This document shows, in pieces, positions 1-7,914 of a DNA stretch of 64,000 bases. This DNA is from Pseudomonas phenolilytica (GTDB lineage Bacteria > Pseudomonadota > Gammaproteobacteria > Pseudomonadales > Pseudomonadaceae), in contig NZ_CP058908.1 of assembly GCF_021432765.1 (NCBI RefSeq), forward strand, positions 124,001-188,000, given 5' to 3'. Both the position numbers and the translations under genes were made by a program. The stretch's first letter is position 1; the number at the start of each line of letters is the position of its first letter. The notes beneath the pieces are model-generated. The model was not told where the DNA came from. It worked only from the letters and a program-made list of their open reading frames with translations, and ran no database searches.

Positions 1-288
1 GAACGCAACGATTTCACCTACTACGGGCTGATCGGCTCGCAGAGCAAGCGCGCCAAGTTCGAGCATCGCCTGCGCGACCGCGGCTTTCAGCCGGAAACCG
101 TGCAACGCATGCGCTGCCCGATGGGTATCGCCGAGGTTAAGGGCAAGCTGCCGGTGGAGATCGCCGTGTCCATCGCCGGCGAGGTGATCGCCACCTACAA
201 CGCGCATTTCGGTGAAAAGCGCGGCGAGAAGCGCGAAGGCAGCGAAAAACCCATCCCCATGCTGGTCCCGGCCTCGCGCCGCGGCTGA
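1..288 (+). CDS. xdhC: XdhC, xanthine dehydrogenase accessory protein (C-terminal fragment)
   Basis: The reading frame is open from base 1 and stops at 288, giving the last 95 residues of a protein whose start lies outside the window. The segment FTYYGLIGSQSKRAKFEHRL followed by MRCPMGI is typical of the C-terminal Rossmann-like domain of XdhC. XdhC proteins bind molybdenum cofactor, promote its sulfuration and hand it to xanthine dehydrogenase. Guanine deaminase follows about 100 nt downstream, which fits a purine catabolism cluster (guanine to xanthine to urate). The lysine/arginine-rich tail is not conserved in the family as far as I know. Confidence 0.9.
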   Translation, partial: ERNDFTYYGLIGSQSKRAKFEHRLRDRGFQPETVQRMRCPMGIAEVKGKLPVEIAVSIAGEVIATYNAHFGEKRGEKREGSEKPIPMLVPASRRG

Positions 289-394
289 ATCCACAAACGC
301 CACCGGCGGCAGCGGACTTGCGCGTGAACAGGCTGGCGCCCGTCACGTCAGGACGCTGCCGCGCGTGCAGAAGAACGACAGCGAAGAGAACACC

Positions 395-1699
395 ATGTCC
401 CGCACCCAAGCCTACCGTGCCGCCCTGCTCCACTGCCTCGCCGACCCACGCGAAGTGGGCATCGAGCAATCCCACGAATACTTCGAGGACGGCCTGCTGG
501 TCGTCGAGGACGGCAAGGTCGCGCGCATCGGCGCCGCCAGCGAACTGCTGCCGGCGCTGCCGGCGGGCAGCGAAGTCATCGAATACCCGAACGCGTTGAT
601 CACGCCGGGCTTCATCGATACCCACATCCACTACCCGCAGACCGGCATGATCGCCTCCTACGGCGAGCAGCTGCTGGACTGGCTCAACACCTACACCTTC
701 CCCACCGAACGCGCCTTCGCCGACCCGGCTCACGCCGGCGAGGTCGCCGAGGTCTTCCTGAACGAACTGCTGCGCAACGGCACCACCACTGCGCTGGTGT
801 TCGGCAGCGTGCACAAGCAGTCGGTGGATGCCTTCTTCGCGGCCTGCGAGAAGCGCAACCTGCGGATGATCGCCGGCAAGGTGCTGATGGACCGCAACGC
901 CCCGGACTACCTGACCGACACCGCCGAATCGGGCTATGCCGACAGCCGCGAGCTGATCGAGCGCTGGCACGGCAAGGGCCGCCTGCACTACGCCGTCACC
1001 CCGCGCTTCGCGCCGACCAGCACGCCGCAGCAACTGGCGCTGGCCGGCCAGCTGTTCAAGGAATACCCGGGCCTCTACATGCACACCCACCTCTCCGAGA
1101 ACCGCAAGGAAATCGAGTGGGTGAGCGAGCTGTTCCCGGCGCGCAAGGGCTACCTGGACGTCTACGACCACCACGGGCTGATCGGCGCGCGCGCGGTGTT
1201 CGCCCACGGCGTGCACCTGTGCGACGACGAGTGCCGGCGCCTGGGCGAAACGGGTTCGGCGGTGGCGTTCTGCCCGACCTCCAACCTGTTCCTCGGCAGC
1301 GGCCTGTTCGATCTGGAAAAGGTCGAGGGCTTCGGCGTGCGCGTCGGCCTGGGCACCGATGTCGGCGCCGGCACCAGCTTCTCGCAGCTGCAGTCGCTGA
1401 ACGAGGCCTACAAGGTGATGCAGCTGCAGGGCAAGAAGCTCGATCCGTTCAAGTCCCTGTATCTCGCCACCCTCGGCGGCGCGCGGGCGCTGTATCTGGA
1501 CGACCAGATCGGCAACCTACAACCGGGCAAGGACGCCGACTTCGTGGTGCTCGATTATCAGGCCACGCCGCTGATCGACTACCGCCTGCGCCAGGCCAAG
1601 ACGCTGGAAGAAAAACTCTTCGCCCTGATGATGCTCGGCGACGACCGCGCCGTGAAGGAAACCTACGCCGCCGGCGTGTCGGTGCACCGCAAGGCCTGA
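395..1699 (+). CDS. guaD: Guanine deaminase
   Basis: 434-residue amidohydrolase that deaminates guanine to xanthine in the cytoplasm, feeding the xanthine dehydrogenase served by the upstream xdhC. Metal-ligand signatures are visible: DTHIHYPQT near the N-terminus, MHTHLSE in the middle and LGTDVGAGTS toward the C-terminus, in the order expected for a Zn-dependent guanine deaminase. Length agrees with the family (about 430-440). I chose the ATG at 395 because the protein then begins MSRTQAYRAALLH, as in Pseudomonas homologues. The frame is open upstream to 212 but that stretch has no family similarity and a weak ribosome site. A hairpin with a T-run follows the stop. Confidence 0.95.
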   Translation: MSRTQAYRAALLHCLADPREVGIEQSHEYFEDGLLVVEDGKVARIGAASELLPALPAGSEVIEYPNALITPGFIDTHIHYPQTGMIASYGEQLLDWLNTYTFPTERAFADPAHAGEVAEVFLNELLRNGTTTALVFGSVHKQSVDAFFAACEKRNLRMIAGKVLMDRNAPDYLTDTAESGYADSRELIERWHGKGRLHYAVTPRFAPTSTPQQLALAGQLFKEYPGLYMHTHLSENRKEIEWVSELFPARKGYLDVYDHHGLIGARAVFAHGVHLCDDECRRLGETGSAVAFCPTSNLFLGSGLFDLEKVEGFGVRVGLGTDVGAGTSFSQLQSLNEAYKVMQLQGKKLDPFKSLYLATLGGARALYLDDQIGNLQPGKDADFVVLDYQATPLIDYRLRQAKTLEEKLFALMMLGDDRAVKETYAAGVSVHRKA

Positions 1700-1704
1700 A
1701 CGGC

Positions 1705-1739
1705 AAAGCCGCTCTGCATTGCGCAAGAGCGGCCTTTTA
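1705..1739 (+). terminator. Rho-independent terminator of guaD
   Basis: AAAGCCGCTCT, a 10-nt loop, then AGAGCGGCCTTTT: an 11-bp GC-rich stem with one bulge followed by four T, starting six bases after the guaD stop. Confidence 0.8.
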
Positions 1740-1742
1740 TCC

Positions 1743-1818
1743 GTAGGGTGGAAAACTCGCGTAGCGATTTTCCACCAGCACTTGCCAGAAGGTGGATGGC
1801 TGCGGCCATCCACCCTAC
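1743..1818. repeat. REPIN-like pair of inverted REP palindromes
   Basis: Two hairpins in opposite orientation. The first is GTAG followed by GGTGGAAAA...TTTTCCACC (1743-1776). The second is GGTGGATGG...CCATCCACC followed by CTAC (1791-1818). The GTAG tetranucleotide next to an imperfect hairpin is the signature of REP elements mobilised by RAYT transposases, and an inverted pair forms a REPIN. The outer ends also pair (GTAGGGTGG with CCACCCTAC), so the whole unit can fold as a three-way structure. It sits between the convergent guaD and putP genes. A second pair occurs at 17828-17914. Confidence 0.8.
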
Positions 1819-1826
1819 CCGCTGGT

Positions 1827-3311
1827 TCAACCGGCGTGGTAATCCGCGTCGGCTTCCTCGAAGCGCTTGACGATGCTCGGCGCGGGCTCGGCGCCCATCA
1901 GGCTGACCACGAAGATCGCCAGGCTGGCGAGGATGAAGCCGGGGATGATCTCGTACAGCCCCAGACCGATGAACTCCTTCCACACCACCACGGTGATGGC
2001 ACCGACCAGCATGCCGGCCAGCGCGCCGTTGCGGGTCATGCGCTTCCACAGCAGCGAGATCAGCACCACCGGACCGAATGCCGCGCCGAATCCGGCCCAC
2101 GCGTAGGACACCAGGCCCAGCACCTTGCTCTCCGGGTTGGAGGCGATGCCGATGGCGATCAGCGCGATCAGCAGCACCATGGCGCGGCCGACCCAGACCA
2201 ACTCGGTCTGCGAGGCGTTCTTGCGCAGCATCGCCTTGTAGAAGTCCTGGGTCAGCGCGCTGGAGCTGACCAGCAGCTGCGCGCTCAGAGTGCTCATCAC
2301 CGCCGCCAGCACGCCGGAGAGAATCAGGCCGGCGACCCACGGGTTGAACAGGATCTTCACCAGCTCGAGGAACACCCGCTCGCCGTTCTCGCTCACCGGG
2401 CCGGCCAGCTCCGGGTGCCCGGCGAAGTAGGCGATACCGAAGAAGCCCACCGCCACCGCGCCGCCCAGGCACAGAATCATCCAGGCCATGCCGATACGAC
2501 GGGCGTTGGGGATGGTCTTGACCGAGTCGGCCGCCATGAAGCGCACCAGAATGTGCGGCTGGCCGAAGTAGCCCAGGCCCCAGGCCAGCAGCGAGATGAT
2601 CGCAACGAAGGACAGCCCGCGGAACATGTCGAAGTTGGCCGGATTCTGCGCCTCGATGGTGGCCATCACGCTGCCCATGTCGCCCAGCGCCAGGATGACG
2701 AACAGCGGCGTGACCAGCAGCGCGAAGATCATCAGCGTGGCCTGCACGGTGTCGGTCCAGCTCACCGCGAGGAAGCCGCCGATGAACACATAGAGAATGG
2801 TCGCCGCCGCCCCGATCCACAGCGCCAGGTCATAGGGCACGCCGAAGGTGGACTCGAACAGCCGGGCACCGGCCACCACGCCGGAGGCGCAGTAGATGGT
2901 GAAGAACACCAGGATCACCAGCGCCGAGAAGATGCGCAGCAGGCGGCTGGTGTCCTCGAAGCGGTGGGTGAAGTAGTCCGGCAGGGTCAGCGCGTTGTGG
3001 TTGTGCTCGGTGTGCACGCGCAGCCGCCCGGCGACGAACAGCCAGTTGAGCCAGGCGCCGATGATCAGGCCGATGGCGATCCAGCTCTCCGACAGGCCGG
3101 CGACGAAGATCGCCCCCGGCAGGCCCATCAGCAGCCAGCCGCTCATGTCCGAGGCGCCGGCCGACAAGGCGGTGACGAAACTGCCGAGGCTGCGGCCGCC
3201 GAGGATGTAGTCGTCGAAGTTCTTGGTGGCGCGATAGGCGGCGAAACCGATGAAGATCATCGCCGCGATGTAGACCACGAACGTGATCAGGGTGGGTGTA
3301 CTGGCGCTCAT
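1827..3311 (-). CDS. putP: Sodium/proline symporter PutP
   Basis: 494-residue inner-membrane protein of the sodium:solute symporter (SSS) family that imports proline with Na+. The N-terminal hydrophobic helix (TLITFVVYIAAMIFIGFAAY), the segment LGGRSLGSFVTALSAGASDMSGWLLMGLPGA and about 13 predicted membrane helices are characteristic of PutP. The start at 3311 follows GAGGGATACACA, a good Shine-Dalgarno context, and gives the usual MSASTPTLI-like N-terminus; the frame extends 11 codons further upstream without support. It lies downstream of putA on the same strand, separated by about 250 nt, so import and oxidation of proline are genetically linked but probably transcribed separately. Confidence 0.95.
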   Translation of the reverse strand: MSASTPTLITFVVYIAAMIFIGFAAYRATKNFDDYILGGRSLGSFVTALSAGASDMSGWLLMGLPGAIFVAGLSESWIAIGLIIGAWLNWLFVAGRLRVHTEHNHNALTLPDYFTHRFEDTSRLLRIFSALVILVFFTIYCASGVVAGARLFESTFGVPYDLALWIGAAATILYVFIGGFLAVSWTDTVQATLMIFALLVTPLFVILALGDMGSVMATIEAQNPANFDMFRGLSFVAIISLLAWGLGYFGQPHILVRFMAADSVKTIPNARRIGMAWMILCLGGAVAVGFFGIAYFAGHPELAGPVSENGERVFLELVKILFNPWVAGLILSGVLAAVMSTLSAQLLVSSSALTQDFYKAMLRKNASQTELVWVGRAMVLLIALIAIGIASNPESKVLGLVSYAWAGFGAAFGPVVLISLLWKRMTRNGALAGMLVGAITVVVWKEFIGLGLYEIIPGFILASLAIFVVSLMGAEPAPSIVKRFEEADADYHAG

Positions 3312-3563
3312 TGTGTATCCCTCGTTAGTTGTTGTCCGGCGCACCGCGAGCAGCTCGCGTCGCGCCCTTGGCAGAGGGCGATGGCACTGGCGCCATCACC
3401 TGCGACAGGTCCGAAACCGGCCCGTCAGTGGCGGAAGAGCGTCCGCCATCTGTCCGTTATTGTTGTGCCCCGGCTGCCAAAGCCGCCGAGGGTACCGCTG
3501 GTGCCCGTCACATGGAAAATCGCCGTGCGGTTTGCGGCGGCGATTGCCATGCGCTCACCGTGC

Positions 3564-6500
3564 TCAGTCGTCGCCGAGCGACAGCAGCGAGGCGTTACCG
3601 CCCACCGCCGTGGTGTTGGTCGAAGTGGTGCGCTCGTTGGTGAAACGCAGCAGGTAGCTCGGCCCGCCGGCCTTCGGCCCGGTGCCGGACAGCCCGCAGC
3701 CGCCGAAGGGCTGTACGCCGACCACCGCGCCGATCTGGTTACGGTTGACGTAGACGTTGCCGACCCGCGCCAGCTGCTCGATGCGTTCGGCGGTTTCCTC
3801 GTTGCGGCTGTGCACGCCGAGGGTCAGGCCGTAGCCGGTGCCGTTGATCGCCGCGACGACCTTTTCCAGATCGGCGGCATCGTAGCGCACGACATGCAGA
3901 ACCGGGCCGAAATGCTCTTTCTTGAGCTGTTCGATGCCCTCGATCTCGAAGGCCACCGGCGCTACGAAATGGCCGTTGAGGCCAGCCGGCGGGGTCGCTT
4001 CGGCGATCAGCCGGCCTTCGTTCTTCAGCTGCTGGATATGCGCCAGCAGGCCGTCGCGCGCCTCCTCATCGATCACCGGGCCGATATCGTTTTCGCGCAG
4101 ATGGGTGGGGCCGACCTTCAGCTCGGCCATCGCGCCCTTGAGCAGCTCGATGACGCGGTCGGCGATATCGCGCTGCACGTAGAGCACGCGCAGGGCCGAG
4201 CAGCGCTGGCCGGCGCTGGTGAAGGCGGAGCTGACGGCATCCTTGATCACCTGCTCGGGCAGCGCGGTGGAGTCGACGATCATCGCGTTCTGTCCGCCGG
4301 TTTCGGCGATCAGCGTGGCGATCGGGCCTTCCTTTTCGGCCAGCTGGCGATTGATGATCCGCGCGGTGTCGGTGGAGCCGGTGAAGCACACGCCGACCAC
4401 CCGCGGATCGCGGCAGAACACACCGCCCAGCGTGGCGCCGTCGCCCGGCAGCAGCGCGATGGCGTCCTTCGGCAGGCCGGCCTCGAACATCAGCTCCAGC
4501 GCGCGCGCGGCGATCAGGCTGGTCTGCTCGGCCGGCTTGGCCAGCACGGTGTTGCCGGCGACCAGCGCCGCGCTGATCTGGCCGAGGTAGATGGCCAGCG
4601 GGAAGTTCCACGGGCTGACGCAGACGAACACACCGCGGCCTTCATGGAACAGCTCGTTGCGCTCGCCAGTCGGGCCTTTCAGCTCTTCGCGGCCCAGTTT
4701 CAGGCGCGCCTGCTGCGCGTAGTAGCGGCAGAAATCCACCGCCTCGCGCACTTCGTCGATACCGTCCTGTAGCGACTTGCCGGCTTCCACCGTGCACAGC
4801 GCCATCAGCTCGGCGCGGTTGCGCTCCAGCAGCTCGGCCAGGCGTTCGAGGATCGCCGCGCGGCTGTCCACCGGCGTTGCGTTCCAGGTCGGCCAGTAGG
4901 CCGCCAGCGCGTCGATGGCCTGGCGCGCCTGCTCGGCGCTGGCGAACTGCGCCGTGCCGACGACCTTGTTCAGGTCGTAGGGGCAACGCACTTCGCTGGC
5001 GCTACCGCCCAGACGCTGGCCGCCGATCACCGGCATGGCCTGCCACTGGCGGTCGAGGAAGGGTTGGTAGGCGCTGGCCAGTTCGTTCCATTGTTGTTGG
5101 ATATTCATGTTGATCCCTTGGGAGTTCTTGCGATTGCCGTACAGGGCCGGGGGCAGCGGAATGCGCGGGTTGCCGAGCGCCGTAAACTGGCGCAGCTGGC
5201 TCACCGGGTGATCGATCAGCGAATCCACCGGCACGCGCGGGTCGACCAGCTGGTGGACGAACGAGGAGTTGGCACCGTTCTCCAGCAGGCGCCGCACCAG
5301 ATAGGGCAGCAGGTCCTTGTGCGCACCGACCGGCGCGTAGATGCGCACGTTCTTGCGGTACTTCTCGATCACCGTGTCGTACAGCGCATCGCCCATGCCG
5401 TGCAGGCGCTGGAACTCGAACTCGCGCGGCGTGGCGGTCTGCTCGGCCATCGCCAGGATGCAGCTGACGGTGTGTGCGTTGTGGCTGGCGAACTGCGGGT
5501 AGATCACGCCGCGGGTGTGCTCCGACAGCAGGTAGCGCGCACAGGCGAGGTACGAGGTGTCGGTACCTTCCTTGCGGGTGAACACCGGGTAGCCCTCCAG
5601 ACCCTGCACCTGACACTGCTTGATCTCGCTGTCCCAGTAGGCGCCCTTGACCAACCGCAGCGGGATGCGCGCGCCCAGCTCGCGGCCGAGCAGGGTCAGC
5701 CACACCAGCACCGGCAGGCAGCGCTTGGAATAGGCCTGGATCACCAGACCGAACTCACCCCAGCCGGCGATGGCCGGATCGCGCAGGAGTTTTTCGTACA
5801 GTTCCAGCGACAGTTCGAGGCGGTCGGCCTCCTCGGCGTCGATGGTGATGCCGACGTCGCGCTGGCGCGCCAGCACAGCCAGCTCACGGACGTTGGCGAA
5901 CAGCTCGCTGAGTACGCGCTCGCGCTGGGCGACTTCGTAACGCGGATGCAGCGCCGACAGCTTGATCGACACCGACGGTCGCGGGCCGGGGCCGACCTGC
6001 GGCTCGGCGCCGACGGTTTCCACGGCGCGGCGGTAATCGGCCATGTACTTGGCCGCGTCCTCGGCGGTCAGCGCCGCCTCGCCGAGCATGTCGAAGGAAT
6101 AGGTGTAGCCCTTCTCACGCTCGGGCCGGCCGTTCTTCAGCGCTTCGGCGATGGTGCGGCCGAGCACGAACTGCTTGCCCATCAGCTTCATCGCCTGGTT
6201 CATCGCGGCACGGATCACCGGCTCGCCGGAGCGCTTGAGCAGGCGGCCGATGACATTTTTCGGGCGGCCGTCGGCGGTGTCCGGATCGACCACCTTGCCG
6301 GTCATCACCAACCCCCAGGCGGCGAAGTTGACCAGCACGTTGTCGCTCTGGCCGAGGTGGCGCTCCCACTCGGCGGCATTGAGCTTGTCGCGGATCAGCG
6401 CGTCGGCGGTGGCAGCGTCCGGCACGCGCAGCAGCGCTTCGGCCAGGCACATCAGCATCAGCCCTTCCTGAGTGTCCAGGCTGTACTGGCGCAGCAGCGC

Positions 6501-6725
6501 ATCGAGCGTGTCGACGGCATTCTCGCGGCCGCGCACGGTCTCGATCAGCGTGCGCGCGCGCTCACGAATGGCGGCGATGCCCGCCTCGCCGGGATCGGCC
6601 AGCTGCAACAGTTCGGTGAGATAGCCCGCTTCGTCGACGCTGTAGTTGGCGCTGATGGTGGGAAAGAATTCTGCGGCTTTCTGGCTGGCGAAGGCGCCAT
6701 CCAGCACGTGACCGGCCTTGAACAT
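3564..6725 (-). CDS. putA: Bifunctional proline dehydrogenase / L-glutamate semialdehyde dehydrogenase PutA
   Basis: 1053-residue enzyme oxidising proline to glutamate in two steps. Residues ~1-510 form the FAD-dependent proline dehydrogenase barrel (motifs SIKLSALHPRYE, RLVKGAYWDSEIK, YAPVGAHKDLLPYLVRRLLEN). Residues ~540-1040 form the NAD-dependent aldehyde dehydrogenase (SPWNFPLAI, ETGGQNAMIVDS, catalytic Cys in SAGQRCSALR). There is no N-terminal ribbon-helix-helix domain, unlike the ~1320-residue PutA of E. coli, so this PutA should not be an autorepressor. This matches the shorter P. aeruginosa type, where an AraC-family activator takes over regulation. Such a regulator gene lies immediately upstream. 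Confidence 0.96.
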   Translation of the reverse strand: MFKAGHVLDGAFASQKAAEFFPTISANYSVDEAGYLTELLQLADPGEAGIAAIRERARTLIETVRGRENAVDTLDALLRQYSLDTQEGLMLMCLAEALLRVPDAATADALIRDKLNAAEWERHLGQSDNVLVNFAAWGLVMTGKVVDPDTADGRPKNVIGRLLKRSGEPVIRAAMNQAMKLMGKQFVLGRTIAEALKNGRPEREKGYTYSFDMLGEAALTAEDAAKYMADYRRAVETVGAEPQVGPGPRPSVSIKLSALHPRYEVAQRERVLSELFANVRELAVLARQRDVGITIDAEEADRLELSLELYEKLLRDPAIAGWGEFGLVIQAYSKRCLPVLVWLTLLGRELGARIPLRLVKGAYWDSEIKQCQVQGLEGYPVFTRKEGTDTSYLACARYLLSEHTRGVIYPQFASHNAHTVSCILAMAEQTATPREFEFQRLHGMGDALYDTVIEKYRKNVRIYAPVGAHKDLLPYLVRRLLENGANSSFVHQLVDPRVPVDSLIDHPVSQLRQFTALGNPRIPLPPALYGNRKNSQGINMNIQQQWNELASAYQPFLDRQWQAMPVIGGQRLGGSASEVRCPYDLNKVVGTAQFASAEQARQAIDALAAYWPTWNATPVDSRAAILERLAELLERNRAELMALCTVEAGKSLQDGIDEVREAVDFCRYYAQQARLKLGREELKGPTGERNELFHEGRGVFVCVSPWNFPLAIYLGQISAALVAGNTVLAKPAEQTSLIAARALELMFEAGLPKDAIALLPGDGATLGGVFCRDPRVVGVCFTGSTDTARIINRQLAEKEGPIATLIAETGGQNAMIVDSTALPEQVIKDAVSSAFTSAGQRCSALRVLYVQRDIADRVIELLKGAMAELKVGPTHLRENDIGPVIDEEARDGLLAHIQQLKNEGRLIAEATPPAGLNGHFVAPVAFEIEGIEQLKKEHFGPVLHVVRYDAADLEKVVAAINGTGYGLTLGVHSRNEETAERIEQLARVGNVYVNRNQIGAVVGVQPFGGCGLSGTGPKAGGPSYLLRFTNERTTSTNTTAVGGNASLLSLGDD

Positions 6726-6853
6726 CGCGCCGCTCCTCTGAGGGTGTGTCTGCTTATTAGGTGTAGTTCACGGCCCGGCCCTCGGCGCGATACACGACGA
6801 TGGGTCGGGGCGGAGACGGAATGTAGGGGCAGCGCCGGCGCGACTTCTTGCAG

Positions 6854-6883
6854 GAAACTACGGAAGTTTTACGAAACGCTACG
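6854..6883 (-). promoter_or_regulatory. Candidate AraC-type operator ahead of putA (direct repeats, 21-bp period)
   Basis: Two similar blocks, GAAACTACG (6854-6862) and GAAACGCTACG (6873-6883), place their CTACG cores exactly 21 bp apart, i.e. two helical turns on the same face. AraC/XylS activators typically bind such direct repeats. The site lies 130-160 nt upstream of putA and close to the gene for an AraC-family regulator. The match is visible in the sequence; its assignment to that regulator is inference. Confidence 0.4.
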
Positions 6884-6986
6884 ATTGCGGCGCGCTGAAA
6901 CCGCAGCGTCACGAAGGCGCCGCACACTGGCGCGCGCTTCGCCAGCGGCCAGGCCGCAAGGGCGCAAAGCGGGCGCGGCGTGGGGA

Positions 6987-7742
6987 TCAGTCGTCGGTCT
7001 GGCGCAACTTGCGCGGGGTCAGGCCGAGGTAGCGGCGCGTCGCGGTGGTCAGTGCGCTCTGGCTGGAAAAACCGCACTCCTCGGCGATGCGCACCAGCGG
7101 CAGTGGCGATTCACGCAGCAGCCGCGCGGCGCGGTCGAGACGGCTCTTGAGCAGATACTGGTGCGGCGTGAGGCCGACGCTGTCCTTGAACTGCACGTGG
7201 AAGTGGCTGGGGCTCAGGCAGGCCACCTGCGCCAGCTCGGCCACGGTGATGCGTCGCGCCAGGTTGTCCTGGATGTGCGCATCCAGCCGCTGCAAATCCA
7301 GCGGCCCGCTCGGGCGCTGCGGCGCTTCGCCGAACAGGCGCAGGTGCAGCGCGCGCAGCAGCACGCCGCCAAGCGCACGTGCCAGCAACGGATCGCTGCC
7401 ATAGCGCGCCAGCTCGGCACCGGCGTAAGCCAGGAGATTCTGGAAATCGGCATCCAGCGCCGGGTAGCGCGGCGCCTCGAACAGCCGGGCGAGCAACGCG
7501 GGGTCATCTAGGCAGGCGTCCTGCTCGTCCAAATCGATGATCAGCATGCGGTTGTCGCCCATGCCGGCAAAGCCGTGATCGGCGTCGCCCGGCACCAGGC
7601 AGGCGCGCATCCGGCAGACCTCGCCGCCCGAACCATCCACCTCGAATTCGGCGCGGCCCGCCAGCGACAGCACCAGCTGGTGATAGTCGTGGGCGTGCTG
7701 GTGAATCTGGTCATCCAGGCGAAGCAAACGGGCGTTGAGCAT
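6987..7742 (-). CDS. pruR: AraC-family transcriptional regulator, PruR-like activator of putA
   Basis: 251-residue regulator. The N-terminal half resembles an AraC-type cupin sensor (IHQHAHDYHQLVLSLAGRAEFEVDG, then VCRMRACLVPGDADHGFAG). The last ~100 residues hold the double helix-turn-helix (ITVAELAQVACLSPSHFHVQ, VRIAEECGFSSQSALTTATR, GLTPRKLR). I chose the start at 7742 because it gives the cupin sensor directly; the frame is open 63 codons further with proline/arginine-rich, unconserved sequence. It sits just upstream of putA on the same strand and divergent from the Lon-type gene, the same order as P. aeruginosa pruR, whose product activates putA in response to proline. Confidence 0.85.
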   Translation of the reverse strand: MLNARLLRLDDQIHQHAHDYHQLVLSLAGRAEFEVDGSGGEVCRMRACLVPGDADHGFAGMGDNRMLIIDLDEQDACLDDPALLARLFEAPRYPALDADFQNLLAYAGAELARYGSDPLLARALGGVLLRALHLRLFGEAPQRPSGPLDLQRLDAHIQDNLARRITVAELAQVACLSPSHFHVQFKDSVGLTPHQYLLKSRLDRAARLLRESPLPLVRIAEECGFSSQSALTTATRRYLGLTPRKLRQTDD

Positions 7743-7914
7743 GACGAGTACCTGAAGCGGGCGCCGATGCGCCGGGCGCCGCGACCGCGAGATGACGCAA
7801 ACGGCATCCGGCACTCTACCCGAAGCCGGCGGATGCCGCCCAGCCCCCGCCGGCGGGATTGAAATCGGCCGGACGGCCACCATGTATCCCGCAAGTAATC
7901 GCAACGGGTGCCGC

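Noticed and set aside
1719..4772. Very long open frame (1017 codons) on the plus strand opposite putP and putA
   Set aside because: GC-rich codon bias of the real minus-strand genes keeps antisense frames open. The product is a His/Gln/Arg-rich string with no family features, and it crosses the REP repeat and both genes.
5064..7511. 815-codon plus-strand frame opposite putA and the AraC-type gene
   Set aside because: Same antisense artefact; composition dominated by His, Gln, Arg and Leu, no ribosome site or domain.
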